Positions 23,531 through 34,799 of a stretch of DNA of 64,000 nucleotides are shown piece by piece (position 1 is the stretch's first letter; each line of letters opens with the position of its first letter). Position numbers and translations under genes: made by a program. The notes below the pieces were generated by a model. That model had not been told where the DNA came from and searched no databases. It saw only the letters and a program-made list of their open reading frames with translations. Origin of the DNA: Chara braunii (lineage: Eukaryota; Streptophyta; Charophyceae; Charales; Characeae); assembly GCA_003427395.1 (NCBI GenBank), contig BFEA01000218.1, forward strand, positions 873,372 to 937,371, given 5' to 3'.

Positions 23531-24739
23531 ACCGGAAAGCGGCCCGAGCTTCTGGACTTTTGGTGTGCTGACAGCACGGAACGCCTCCCTGGCACTGTCG
23601 GGTCGTCTGTTAGGAGACCGTACTACGAGTAGCACGGACGAGGTAGTAGGCCAGCATAAGCGACGGGTTTGGTCGGGCCGAGGCAGTTTTTTCTTTCTCC
23701 ATGGTTTTTCGGCAGGGATGGACGAAGCGAAAGGGGGAGAAAGGAGTGAGTAGCGCCATGCAGTAGCGGGCGGAGGGGGATAGACCGATGAGGCGCAGGG
23801 GTAGTAAGTGGGGGGGTGAACCTGGACGTGATCCTCGACAAGGTGTGTACGGGGTAAGAGAGCGCAGAGCAACGGGAGATAGCGCAGCGGGCCATCGGAC
23901 TGCGCTAGGCGGATGGGAGTGCAGCAAAGGGCATGGCAAAGGCGGGCGGCAGGGAAAAGGCAGAAGGGCGCAACGGTGGGTGAACCCGGACGGGCTTGTG
24001 TACAAGGCGCATGCAAACGAGAGGTGAGAAGGCGGAAAAGGCAGCTGGGCGCAGTCGAAAGGCGGTAGCACTCTCGATCCGGGACAGAAGCGAGAGGGGG
24101 AAGAAGCGATCCCGAGGATTTAACACCGGGCGAATCGCATGGCGGTGTTAGTTTGAGGAGAGAATTAGTATAGGAGGAGGTTAGTGAGAGATGGTGCGCG
24201 GAGGGATGGCGGGATCAGCTATGGTGGAAATCGGAGAAAACGCACTCACTCGCCCATTTCTTAGGGAAAATGGACTAGGAAAGTTAGTGAAAGGGAGTTT
24301 TTAGGTGTGGCGATCCCGATCCTATAGTTAGACTGAGAGAAAAATTAGTGGAAAGAGAGTTAGTGGGGAGTTGGGCTGCACGAGGCTATGGCGGAGAGGA
24401 GAAGACGTAAGGGGCAAAGAATTGAGGATCCCACACGATTCTTGATAGGATCAAGTGGAAGAAGATATTAAGTTGGTGTTTTGGTGCATGGCGATCCTAA
24501 ATACGAAGTCAGAATCGGGGTTAGATACGTAGGATTAGAGTTAGAAGAAAGAGGCGCCACGCGGAGCTAGGAGGGAGCGTGTATGAAGAGAGGGAAAGAG
24601 GTGGGGAAATGCCGAATGTACTTGGTCGGGGTTTAGCGGTAGGTTCGTAGCTGTTTTACTCGCTTTAAAGACCCTTGGAACGACGGCACACCCGTCGCAT
24701 TTTGGCAAAAGGGGCCGTTGTGACCTTGCTCATCTTGGT

Positions 24740-24762
24740 AGAGAGAGAGAGAGAGAGAGAGA
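24740..24762. repeat. (GA)n microsatellite
   Basis: About eleven GA units inside LTR copy D. Confidence 0.95.
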
Positions 24763-26628
24763 ACGGAAACGAGGGGGAGTAAGGCTTGGTTGACGAGCGG
24801 GTGCCGGAGTCGGAGCACGATCCAGAGAGAGAGAGATGAGAGATGGCTATGGCGGACATGGATATGTCTAGCTCGCTCGATTCCCAATAGGATCGAGTGA
24901 ACCAAGACTCGAAGTTGGGGTCTTGATGGATGGCGAGCCCGACGGCGGTCTCCATTCATGTTGCAGAGCAACAGTTTGGACGATACAATCGCGAAGGCTG
25001 CGCTATAGGGAGATAAAAACCGGTCGGGGAGAGAAAATTTGGTCGCGAACCTATCCCCGTTCTGGGAGAAGGTTCATTCGATTATGCCCCTTCTGCAGTT
25101 GGGAACCGTGCGTGCAGGGTTCGAGACTTACCTGGGAGTCGCGAGTGAGAAGAAGTGGGTAGATAAGCAAGAAGAGACGAGGGGTAAGGGATTACTCACC
25201 TGGCCAAAGTGCCTAGGTACTAGTAGGGATGCCGGCCAGCTGCGAAGGTTATGTGCAGGAGCACAGTGTCGAGTGGGTTGGTATGAGTGTGGGCCGGATG
25301 TTATTCATTATGTTGTGTGCATGTGATCTGGTTGGGTAAGGCTGCGTGGCCCGACAGAGAGAGGAGGTAATACATATCGGGGAGGGAGAATGTGCGCACT
25401 TCCGAGATAGGAGAAACAAAAACAAAGTTGCAAAGTCAAGAGATTACCTGTGGTCGTTGACTGTTATAAAGAAAGGGGCACCGAGCCATTTGTTCCCCCA
25501 TCAGGTTAATGCTATATGTGCGGCAGACTTCTGTCGTCTTGGCCAACCGAAAAGGGCACGGCGTGTGAATATTGCAGCTCAAACACTACGGGCTACTATG
25601 TTGGTATAGGTGACCGATATGAAGTTACTAGATACCTGTTGATTCCGCTGCTGTGCGTTCTGCGTTTTACTTTAGTTGTGTCCCTTTGCTACGGCAGTCT
25701 ACTGTGGACAGCTGTGCCATTTCTGAGCACGGCTGTTGAAAGCCGCGCGATGATAGTTTCGCCAGGGGAGGCAGTCGAGCAGTGCCAAGAAAAGGCTGCT
25801 GCTGCAGCAAGGTGGAGCGGCAGCGAGGGGGAGTCAGTGTTGTAAGATGGTCACAGACTGCTGTTGCTGTGGACTGTCGTTGGGCATTGCTGTTGCGTCA
25901 AAAACTTACGTATGAAATGCTGTTATGTCTGAGGACCACTACACGCTGGTGAGCGGCCGCGATTGGGCGAGATTTGGAGGGGTGATCAGATGGACTTGGG
26001 GAGGTAACTGAACTTTGGAAGGAGGGTTATTGCTGCAGATTTGGGAATTGTCAGGTGCAAGGCGTCAACGGCTGAGTTAGAGTGTCCAAGCTGTCACGTT
26101 GGCCACTATTGCGGGGCCCTCAGGCGCTGAAGGTACCAAGGCCCTCTCCAAGTGAGATTTGAGAGCACCCCCTTTGTATCTGAGAGTCTCAAACCTCCTC
26201 GTTCTGTCTTTCTTATTCTAAGTCTGGTCTTGTTCCGAGGGGAAGGCGGCAGGCGGGATTGCAACCCATAGGACCGCATCAAGACTCTGTGGGGAGTCCA
26301 CCCACCGATTGTGGGAGCTCTGCCGGAGCCTAGGCGAGGCTTTGGAGGCAGGGAATTGACAGGTAGCCATTGTTGTTCTCTCTATAAACCCTGTTATAAA
26401 CCCTATCCGTACTGCCCATTGCATCGCTGACTGGATATATGGAGTGAAGCCCTACTTTATTTTTGGTTTGACTTTCAGGACACTGAATCAGGCTAAATAA
26501 AGGAATGTTGCGAAGTTCCAGTTTCCATTTTTGTTGACTGCGTGAACTCAGACTGTTAAAAAGAACTGCATCTGGGGAAAGGTAGGATGGGGTTTTGTTT
26601 TGTTTGATGGTTGACTGGGTCGTTAAGG

Positions 26629-27517
26629 CTGGGAGGTCCCCATAAGTTTGGGGAGACCCGGCGCTTTGTTTCTTTTTGGTTTTGCATGGAGAAATTGGAC
26701 CCTTCTATAAGTTTAGGGGGTCTGATTACTCTGAAGGCTGGGATGTCCCCATAAGTTTGGGGAGACCCAGTGATATGGTTTGCGTGGAGGGTCAGACTGT
26801 TCTGTAAGTTCAGGTGGCCTGACTGCTCTGACCTGTGAGGGGTTTGATTGTGCTTGATTTTTAGGGACTCATGGCGCTCAATAAGTTTTGGTGCCTTGGG
26901 TTGCTCTGTTTTCATTGGGTTTTTACTTGTTTCTTTGGTTTCTGAACGAGGAGACCGAGCTGTTCTGTAAGTTCAGGTGACTCAGTCTCTTCCTGCTCTT
27001 TATTCTGAAGAAATAATATTGGCAAAGAGGCAGACCCTTCTGTAAGTTCAGGGGGTTTGACTCGATACCACACACATAAGGGCTCATATAGAAATGAATC
27101 TGGCAGAGAGTTAGACCCTTCTGTAAATTCAGGGGGTCTGGCTCAAAGCCTCGCATATGCTGGAACCCAATGGTTATAACTTGGCTAAACTTTATTACTA
27201 TTCTATTTAAGAACGAGCTAATCAGACTGTTCTATAAGTTTAGGTGGTCTGACTATAGCCGTATCACAACGTGAAGAGAGTTTAACTAGGAATAAAACCA
27301 ATGGTAAACTGGGGCAGGCTGAACTTAAGTTAGTTGAGTCATATGCAGCCTTAGAAGACAAAGGTAAAGATAAGTATATATAACTTGGATACTTTAAATT
27401 AGTCCAGGGCGATTAGAGTGGTCTAGTCGTGTGCCCAAAGAAGAGAAAAGTAGTTGTGCCCTCTGTTTGTGTATATTTGGCCAAGTCAGAACGCTCTATA
27501 AGTTTAGGTATTCTGAC
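26629..27517. repeat. Constant-loop hairpin array (copy D)
   Basis: Loop core TCTRTAAGTTYAGG is flanked by varied stems: GCTGGG/CCCGGC (from 26629), GACCC/GGGTC (26698-26722), AGACCC/GGGTCT (27113-27139), TCAGAC/GTCTGA (27222-27252) and GTCAGAA/TTCTGAC (27485-27517). Others near 26800, 26950, 27030 and 27540 are weaker. It is the same array as in the other LTRs, on the opposite strand. Confidence 0.85.
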
Positions 27518-27889
27518 TCTAGGCCTGGCTAAGTTGAGCTGTTCTGTAAGTTCAGGCGGCCTGACCTATGCCTGATGTAAGCCGGGTATAAAGGGTTAAA
27601 TCATTGAGAGATCATGAACTATTGTTTGTTCAAGTTGACTTTGGGATGGTGAGAGTACTTACCCTTGTGGTTTGGCCTGCATGTGACTGAGTGAGGCTAC
27701 TACTTAGTCTGAGTTTCAGTTTGATAGGTAGTTGCTTTAGTCGCTCGCCACGTGCTAGAGCCATAGGAGTTAGTTTCAATTCCTGCATTTTCTGAGCTAA
27801 GTTTTTTTTACTTAGGTCAATTCTCGCATTTTCTGGGATCTTTTCTTATACTTGGCTTTGTATAAATCTTGGCAGACCACTTTCGCTAC

Positions 27890-28400
27890 GGGAAGCGCTG
27901 CCGAAATTTCTACAAATCCAAAGAGTTAGTCAAATTTTGCCTTGTCCAAACTTGACTTGTCTTTCTGACTTAGTAAAAATATCGGAAGCCTCCCTTTCTA
28001 AAGGGAGTGCTGCCCAAATTTTTGCCGATTCAGGAAGATAGTCAAAAGTTTGGCTTGTCAAAGCTTGACTTGTCTTTTCATTATATCTGGCTTAGTAAAA
28101 ATCTGGAAAGCCTCCTTTGAGGGAGTGCTGCCCAAATTTTTACTAATTCGGGGAGTTAGTCAAATTTATGACTTCTCAAAGTTCAACTTCTCTAGATTTC
28201 ATATATGGCTTAGTAAAATTCTGGGAAGCCTCCTTTTCTGAAGGGAGTGCTGCCCAAAATTTTGCTAATTCAGGGAGTTAGACAAAATTGGACTTTAGAG
28301 AGTCAAGGGTTATTTCTGATTTCATATTTGGGCTTATATAAATTCTGAGAGGGCACTTTTCCTACGGGAAGCGCTGCCGGAATTTCCCTGTTTTAAGAGG
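27890..28400. repeat. LTR minisatellite, about 122-bp units (copy D)
   Basis: Reverse-complement units carry 'gggaagcgctgcc' or 'agggagtgctgcc' near 27893, 27999, 28118, 28243 and 28366, each followed by 'aaatttt', 'agttagtcaaa' and 'gacttgtc/ctcaaag' words. Confidence 0.9.
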
Positions 28401-29704
28401 AGTTAGATTATTTTCGACAGGTGGCGCTAGAGAGTGCTATATGAAGGTGTGCTATGGAGGTTTATCCCCCATATGCTGACGATTTAGCCTGGGCATTTGA
28501 CCTATCTTGTGTTACAGGTCGATTGGGTTGTCTGATTCAAGGTCAGGACTAAATTCAGCTTGATCCCTTGAGGATCATTATCTGTATCACTGATAACAGG
28601 TCGGTCGCCGATTCGTCGGTTTACAACTCAATTTCAACTCACCCTCCACACTCAACCTAAAAAGCTTTAGCCCTGGTGACTTCCTTTGTTTCATTATGGT
28701 TTCACCCGGACTTCTATTGAATGGTCATTTGACAAAGGTACTGAGTATTAAGGTTGGTTGGACAGGAGGTTGGGGCTTGCATGGCTAAAGCAAGGGGTAT
28801 GAGTGTAAAAGATAGTTGGGGTTGACTCCGTGTAGTGCGTGGGCTGCTTGATTGACTCGTTGATGTGATTTGCAGGTATTTGCTATGAATCAAATTCCGG
28901 ATATGGTTGCCTGCGATCACATATATACGTATGGCTATGAGGGACCCCAATGAGAATGTGAGAATGATCGTCACATACTTTCCCCTTTATATATATATAT
29001 ACATGGGTGTACGTAGAGTGAATGTCTGCATGGATTAATGGGCTCCGTACAAAGAGCATACTTCAGAGGGTAAGACTGAGAGGCCCAGGGAGAACTCCTC
29101 TGTTTATTTTGCTTTGCTTCTTGAGAATTTTTCTTAGTCGGACGTTGGTCCTGGGCCGGGATTCGAGATCCTTGTCCAGGACATCCCAAGCCCTAGGCTC
29201 TGCAGGGAAGGGATTTTCCCTCGTGCAGAGCCTATTTGCCTTGCCTACCGAGACGCTCAGACCAAAAGCCGGAGGTCTCACGGCGGCCGCACGGTTATTC
29301 CTTCAGCCGTGCAATGTCGTGAAGGATTAGACCCTAACTACAGCGAACGAGAAACGCCCTCGGCTGCGTATCCCCTATGCTACAGCGAACGAGAAACGCC
29401 CTCGGCTGGTCCACCTCTGCGATTGCAACTGATTAGCTTTCGTACTGTGGACTGGTAGCTCGGTGGGGATACGCCCACCGAAGGGAGGTGACAGGTCCCG
29501 TAACGTGGAGGTAAGTCGTGCCTCGCGTAGACCCTATCCTGTCGTAGGGGCTCGCGAGAGGTATGGCTGGCGCACTCTGCCGGAGGGGCTTGCCGAAGCT
29601 CCATGTATATTCGCGACGAAGGATATAAACCAATTCCTGCGTGACGCGGCCAGGAGGGTTTCCCCGCGCTGCCCTGATGTGGTGCCGGACCGATGCGCTC
29701 GACA

Positions 29705-29827
29705 CCAGTACCCCCGTCGTCCGGGATTTTTTTTTTTTTTTCCGTAAAAAAAAAATATATTGTTTTTTCGGTTTTTGATTTTTAACTCATGATTGACTGC
29801 GAATTTGAACACGACTCCAAGGCAAAA
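29705..29827. other. LTR flank with T-run and dispersed repeat end
   Basis: After the LTR end there is a run of 15 T, an A/T tract, then the inverted copy of the repeat at 16985-17035, which runs into the assembly gap. Confidence 0.6.
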
Positions 29828-30077
29828 NNNNNNNNNNNNNNNNNNNNNNNNNNNNNNNNNNNNNNNNNNNNNNNNNNNNNNNNNNNNNNNNNNNNNNNNN
29901 NNNNNNNNNNNNNNNNNNNNNNNNNNNNNNNNNNNNNNNNNNNNNNNNNNNNNNNNNNNNNNNNNNNNNNNNNNNNNNNNNNNNNNNNNNNNNNNNNNNN
30001 NNNNNNNNNNNNNNNNNNNNNNNNNNNNNNNNNNNNNNNNNNNNNNNNNNNNNNNNNNNNNNNNNNNNNNNNNNNNN
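29828..30077. other. Assembly gap (250 N)
   Basis: Exactly 250 consecutive N. The true length is unknown. Reading frames drawn through it are meaningless. Confidence 1.
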
Positions 30078-30101
30078 TTTTTTTTTTTTTTTTTTTTTTT
30101 T
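30078..30101. repeat. Poly(T) run after the gap
   Basis: 24 T residues border the gap, matching the T-run on the left side and possibly the cause of the assembly break. Confidence 0.95.
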
Positions 30102-30111
30102 GCGCTAGGTC

Positions 30112-30185
30112 AGACAACCCCTGTCCGGGACGTCCGGTCGGACATCCTGGACGGTCAGGGGAGTCCCAGACGTCCGATCCAACAA
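30112..30185. repeat. GACGTCC-rich short repeat, copy 1
   Basis: 'gtccgggacgtccggtcggacatcctggacggtcaggggagtcccagacgtcc' is shared in outline with 31702-31785, 31966-32058 and, inverted, 22133-22192. The G/C content differs sharply from the AT-rich surroundings. Confidence 0.75.
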
Positions 30186-30419
30186 CTAAGTATATAAGGT
30201 CAAAACAAAACTTTGACTCTGCAAGGCAAAAATTGACTAACTGCAATTGCTCCAGCACAGGGCGAGCATTTAAAGTTATCTATCAAAAGATAAACTCAAA
30301 TCAACTCATAAGCAGACGCATACAACCAAGGTAAGTACTCTCGCCGAATCCTATGGTTGTTTATCAAAATACTTAGTTCATTCAACTTTTAATTGATTAA
30401 GCCCTATACCCTTCCTTAC

Positions 30420-31530
30420 ATATGTCATAGGATCAAATTGCCCCCAAACTTATGGTTTGTCCGACCTGCCTAAAATATATGGTTGGACCATCCCAACTTA
30501 TGGGTACGTCCAATTTATTTAAAAAATATAAGGCATGTGACTAGACGATACCAACTTATCGTGCGCCAACTTAGAGTGTGGCTAGCCAGCCTAAATATTC
30601 GGCGTATGGCACAAAACTGAATTGCCCCAACCTATGGGGTTGTCCAGTCTCTGTCTGAATAACGACATGAGGCATATGACTAGGCCGCACCAACTTATGG
30701 TAGCCATCCCAAACAATCACATATGACATATGACCAAGCTACTTAACTTATGGGTAGTCTAGCCTGCCTGGACTGCAACATATGTGTATGACCGGATAAC
30801 CCCCAACTTATTGGTTTACCCAGCCTCCGTAACACAACAACATTCAATATGTAATCTCACATATTTTTTCTTTTTTCAAACATATGACACAATCGCTCCA
30901 ATTTATGGAGATATTAAATCATGCCTTCATTGTGTTTAATATCTAAAGTTATATGATTTATCTGTTATTTGTGTTATCAACTTATCATGGATATAAGAGT
31001 GGACAATCCAACTTATGACCGAGTTCAATCTACCCAAAGTTACCTTTCAATATTATATTATAAATTTCAATTATCTTTACCATTGTCTTCTACTGGCTTA
31101 TATGACTAGATTTTCCAACTTATGGTGCCTACTCTGCTAAGTAATATATATAATATCTAATTATATTAGATTTTATATTCCAGTCTTCCTTTAATGTCCA
31201 TGGCTCATGACTTGGCCATACCAACTTATGATATGCCTAGCCTTTGCCCGTGTTTCCCTCAGAAATAAACGTAGAACTGGACCTACGCACTTAGGACGTG
31301 TCAAACTATTCTCATAATGTGTCTCACTCTGTTCAATAACAAAAGAAAACACTAACTTTGAGTACCCAACTTATGAGTGTCATCCTCCGTTCATAAAACC
31401 CAAAACAAACGGACGACTCTACCATCCAACTTATTGATAGGTTCAACTTATGGAAACCAAGCAAGATAGTCCATCGTATAAAATGAAACATAGCACTGAG
31501 TCCACGCACTTAGAATCGACTCAGCCTTTG
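30420..31530. repeat. Diverged constant-loop hairpin array (fragment E)
   Basis: About a dozen occurrences of CCAACTTATGG-like loops lie at 50-110 bp intervals. Clear stems include TTGGAC/GTCCAA (30483-30513) and CTGAGTC/GACTCAG (31496-31524). Others, such as GGCCATA/TATGCC near 31213-31240, are imperfect. Confidence 0.65.
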
Positions 31531-31701
31531 GTTGACCTGATCAAACGCAAACAAAATCAACCTTTTGTTCATCCTTCCTCCAATTACTCTCTCTGCCTTC
31601 ACGCAAATAATCCGAAATGTCACACATAATTCATTTATTTTTCCTCATATTAAAGTTGTATAATAAAAATAAAATAAAATAATAAAATAACTATGTTACC
31701 A

Positions 31702-31785
31702 GTTGTTCGATGGCAGAACGTCCTGGTCGGATGTCCTGGGTGGACAGTCAGGGGGGTCCTGGACGTCCAGGCCCGGAGAACCCTA
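31702..31785. repeat. GACGTCC-rich short repeat, copy 2
   Basis: 'gttcgatggcagaacgtcctggtcggatgtcctgggtggacagtcaggggggtcctggacgtcc' follows the same pattern as copy 1. Confidence 0.7.
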
Positions 31786-31965
31786 TTTTTAGTAATTAAA
31801 ACACAAAAAAAAGAAAAAAATGGGTCTGTTTTTTATTTTATTTTTTATTTTAAATTTGACAATTAATTTCGATATCATCCTAAGGGAAAAGTTGTTCAAT
31901 TTATTTTTCTTCATAACATAATTGTTTTTCAGATTTTTTTGAGAACTTTGTTTTTTTATGTTCGG

Positions 31966-32058
31966 GCTCGGACAGATTGCCCGTGGAGGATGTCTGACCG
32001 GTTGTCCGAGTGGACAACCTCGGACGGTCAAGGGGGTCCCAGACGTCCAATCAGGTAA
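31966..32058. repeat. GACGTCC-rich short repeat, copy 3
   Basis: 'ggatgtctgaccggttgtccgagtggacaacctcggacggtcaagggggtcccagacgtcc' is followed by GGTAACCTAG, which also borders the inverted copy at 22133. Confidence 0.7.
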
Positions 32059-34108
32059 CCTAGTAAACTAAACAATAAATAATCTCAATCGTACTTGCAC
32101 GCAGATTGAAAGTAGTACAACTAGGCGTATACAGGATCACACGCGGAAGACGTTCGTATACATGAGTATTCCCTGCCTCCAAAACCCCGTCTGGGCTTCG
32201 GCAGAGCTCTGGCAATCGGTGGGTTGACCTCCCACAAGGTCTTGCCGTGGATTACGGTTTACAATCTCGCCTTTCGCTTTCCTTTCACAACCAATTTATA
32301 CGAGACTTAGAAGTAAGAAATGCAGAAATAAATGTCATTTGGTCTCTCAATTACGAGGGTTCTCGGAGACTCGCACAAGAAGGTCGTGTAATCTCCAATC
32401 TCCTTAAGGCCCCAGAATGGTGGTCAAACGCAATAACCCAATAAATTATAGTTTGGACAAAGTAGTAACACCTTATAAGACTTGGAAGTTGCAGTAGCTC
32501 CCCAATCACGTATTAACCACCGTCCAACTCTTAGCATGCCGATCACCCTAACAGAATTCCAACTATGCAACTTTAAAGGGTTGCGTTCGAATAGAGCACA
32601 TCCCTTGTACTCAATTTGGATATGGGTTATAACAACCCATTAGAATAAAAGAAATCAGTCGCAGTTCAACAAAAAGGTATAGCAACGGTGTAGTGGGAAA
32701 CGCAACAACAACATACCCGAAAACAGAGCACGACGTATATGTACACGAAGACGTGAGTTATACTAAATACTCAGTAAGTTATACACCACTTCAAATCCAT
32801 CTTTTTGAGAAGGATAATCAACTTTACAAATATCGATTAAAACTCGAAATATTGTGCTCGTATGATTTTTGTTTTATAGAACATGTGAAAAAGGTTATCT
32901 GGGTTGGCACCAAGGCAACAACAGTTCGTCGCAACAAATCTCCGAGACGTAGGAACCAACAACAACGGTAAGAAAGATTCAGTGGTGCTGCAGCCACTCA
33001 AGAGTGAACAACACGAACACTGCGACAAGTTGCACTCAACAATGTTGCTAACAAAAGTGGTCCGTCATGTGACAAGCACCACCAATACTTCAGAACAACC
33101 CTGATGACCTGAACCAACGGCAGTAACCCGTTCACTGTAGCAGCAGACTCAACCCTGGTCGAACAGCAGTTGTGTCGGCAGCTATGTTAGCTTGGAAGTA
33201 ACGGTGGTGGCGCAGCAGCAACACAACAAGAAACTCAGCAACTTTGCAGCGGAAACACAACAAGGCATTAAACACAACAGCGCAGAAATACTTCACTGCT
33301 GCTAAAAATGGTCGTTGCGCCACCTGCAACCTCACTCGCCAGATCCGCAAGGTTACTACGAATCTTCCGCGAGAACATGGACACATTCTTCATAGCCTGC
33401 TTCAACACACACTAAATGTATAAAATGGGAGTAAATATCTTGTTGGACCCTAGCCAGATGCATTGTTGAGCCTGAGGATGAATCTCCCTCACGATGTTGG
33501 AAGGCGTGACAACAGGTGGATATAACTACCACGATAAATTTGACTAAGATGATGGTCATCTGCACCAGGATATGCGAGAACCTGGTGACATATTAGACGA
33601 ACATGATCATAATTGCGACCAGACAGTGTGCACATCGAAGTAGTCGAGCATGGCTATGAAAACGGGCACAAGCCCTGGTCTGATGAAGAACAGCCATGGT
33701 GAGATCCCAAGCATCAGTGGTGCAATAATGACCAACATCCACCACGAATCATCACCACGACCTCAACACTAGCGAGTGAACAAAGATTGCGACCACCCAA
33801 ACAATCACGAGCGCCTGCTGAAAATCCCGATGGTGGCAAGCAAAAGGATCCCAACAGTGATAAGCAGCAGGCTCCCGACAATGGTAAGCGTGAATGTGAC
33901 GTTGACCTAAAAAAACAAGGCATGGCAGTTTAGGGGGTGGTGGCATCTTATTTGAAACTGCAGGACCGGTAGCTGCCCGTGGGACCGCGCGGTTTTTTGT
34001 CGAAAAATCGAAATAGGGCCAAAGCAGTGGCGGACACACCCGTTGCCTCACTTTCGCACCCGTTCCCTCTCCGTAAGTCAAATGTCTCTCTTCTTCTTCC
34101 CTCCCGAC

Positions 34109-34303
34109 CGTTTCGTTTGCTCGCGGGTGTGCCCGCGAGTAAGTGCGGCTACTCGTGTCTCGATCCCAACTGTTCCGTTTGCGCGCGGGTGTGCGCGTGT
34201 GTATACGCGAGTGCACGTGGCTAAGCGGGTCTCGATCTCGATCGTTCCGTCTGCTCGTGGGTGTGCGCACACGTGCGAGCGAGTGCGGGTGGCTCTCCTA
34301 TTG
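34109..34303. repeat. Tandem repeat of about 60-73 bp, three units
   Basis: Units start near 34109, 34171 and 34244. Each begins 'cgttccgtttgctcgcgggtgtg' (with variation), then 'cgagt..gtg.gtggct', and ends 'tctcgat'. The frames through it give apparent Arg/Val-rich repeats. Confidence 0.8.
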
Positions 34304-34329
34304 ACCGGTGAGTTGCTCATCCTATCGAT

Positions 34330-34348
34330 GGAATTCTCTCTCTCTCCC

Positions 34349-34414
<66 letters not shown>

Positions 34415-34428
34415 ACACACACACACAC
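34330..34428. repeat. (CT)n followed by (CA)n compound microsatellite
   Basis: A CT tract of about 50 bp runs straight into a CA tract of about 48 bp. Predicted His-Thr and Cys-Val repeat peptides here are microsatellite translation. Confidence 0.98.
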
Positions 34429-34540
34429 ATACAAACCTCACCAATAACTCCTCCTTTATCAATCAAACATATACAAACTACGGGTTGCGCACCCCTGCCC
34501 TCACGGTAAGTCAATTCGCCCGATTCTGTTAAGAATCAAG

Positions 34541-34799
34541 CGAGTTATGCCATCCCCACGGTATCATGCTCATTTTCTTCATTGTCTTCTTCGTCGTTTT
34601 CTTCTCCCTCACTTCTTTCCTCCCTCATGTGAGTGGTTGTTCTCCTCGTTTCCTCGATGAGAACGTAGTGCGACATCAAAGCCTAGTAGCAGTTAATCCG
34701 ACATAAGCCCGATCGGAAATTGAAGCTTCGTAAGGCTTTGATGTCAGACTGCGTAGTCTTTAATACTCATCCAACTTGAGTTGTGACTGCTAGCCACGG
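34541..34799. other. Short unassigned flank of the large element
   Basis: Nothing recognisable. It ends in CCACGG immediately before the LTR terminus TGTCGAG. The matching flank on the other side of the element lies outside the window. Confidence 0.5.

Larger units (their letters stand above)
22193..29704 (+). mobile_element. Diverged giant LTR in opposite orientation (copy D)
   Basis: It starts TGTTGGTGCGAATACCC, with the terminal palindrome AATACCCTTACAAGAGTATC, and ends CCGATGCGCTCGACA: the reverse-complement arrangement of the 34800-43440 LTR, so element sense is +. In order it contains a TATA-like box (22734), tRNA-like boxes (22763-22818), two U6-like copies (23279, 23453), GATTC hairpins (24428, 24870), a GA microsatellite, the hairpin array (26629-27517), the minisatellite (27890-28400) and the GC-rich end (29300-29704). 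About 7.5 kb. No coding interior is attached, so a solo LTR is likely. The longest frame on the minus strand (23228-24016) overlaps the U6-like copies and is not a gene. Confidence 0.8.
30102..34540 (-). mobile_element. Strongly diverged internal part of a giant LTR (fragment E)
   Basis: The order of landmarks follows the LTR: a diverged 'gctccagcacagggcgagc' and 'aaggtaagtactctc' segment (30250-30345), a hairpin array (30420-31530), 'ttcggcagagctctggcaatcggtggg' (32200-32226) with 'cttgccgtggattacgg', a tandem repeat (34109-34303), and a GATTC..GAATC hairpin (34519). Similarity is far lower than among the other copies, so this is an older or different subfamily. Both termini are absent. Frames inside show no protein family. 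Confidence 0.6.

Noticed and set aside
23228-24016. 262-codon minus-strand frame
   Set aside because: Runs antisense through two U6-derived sequences and LTR DNA; no protein motif.
29782-30334. Long frames across the N gap
   Set aside because: Most of the frame is N; no evidence.
34308-34532. His-Thr and Cys-Val repeat proteins
   Set aside because: Translation of CT and CA microsatellites.
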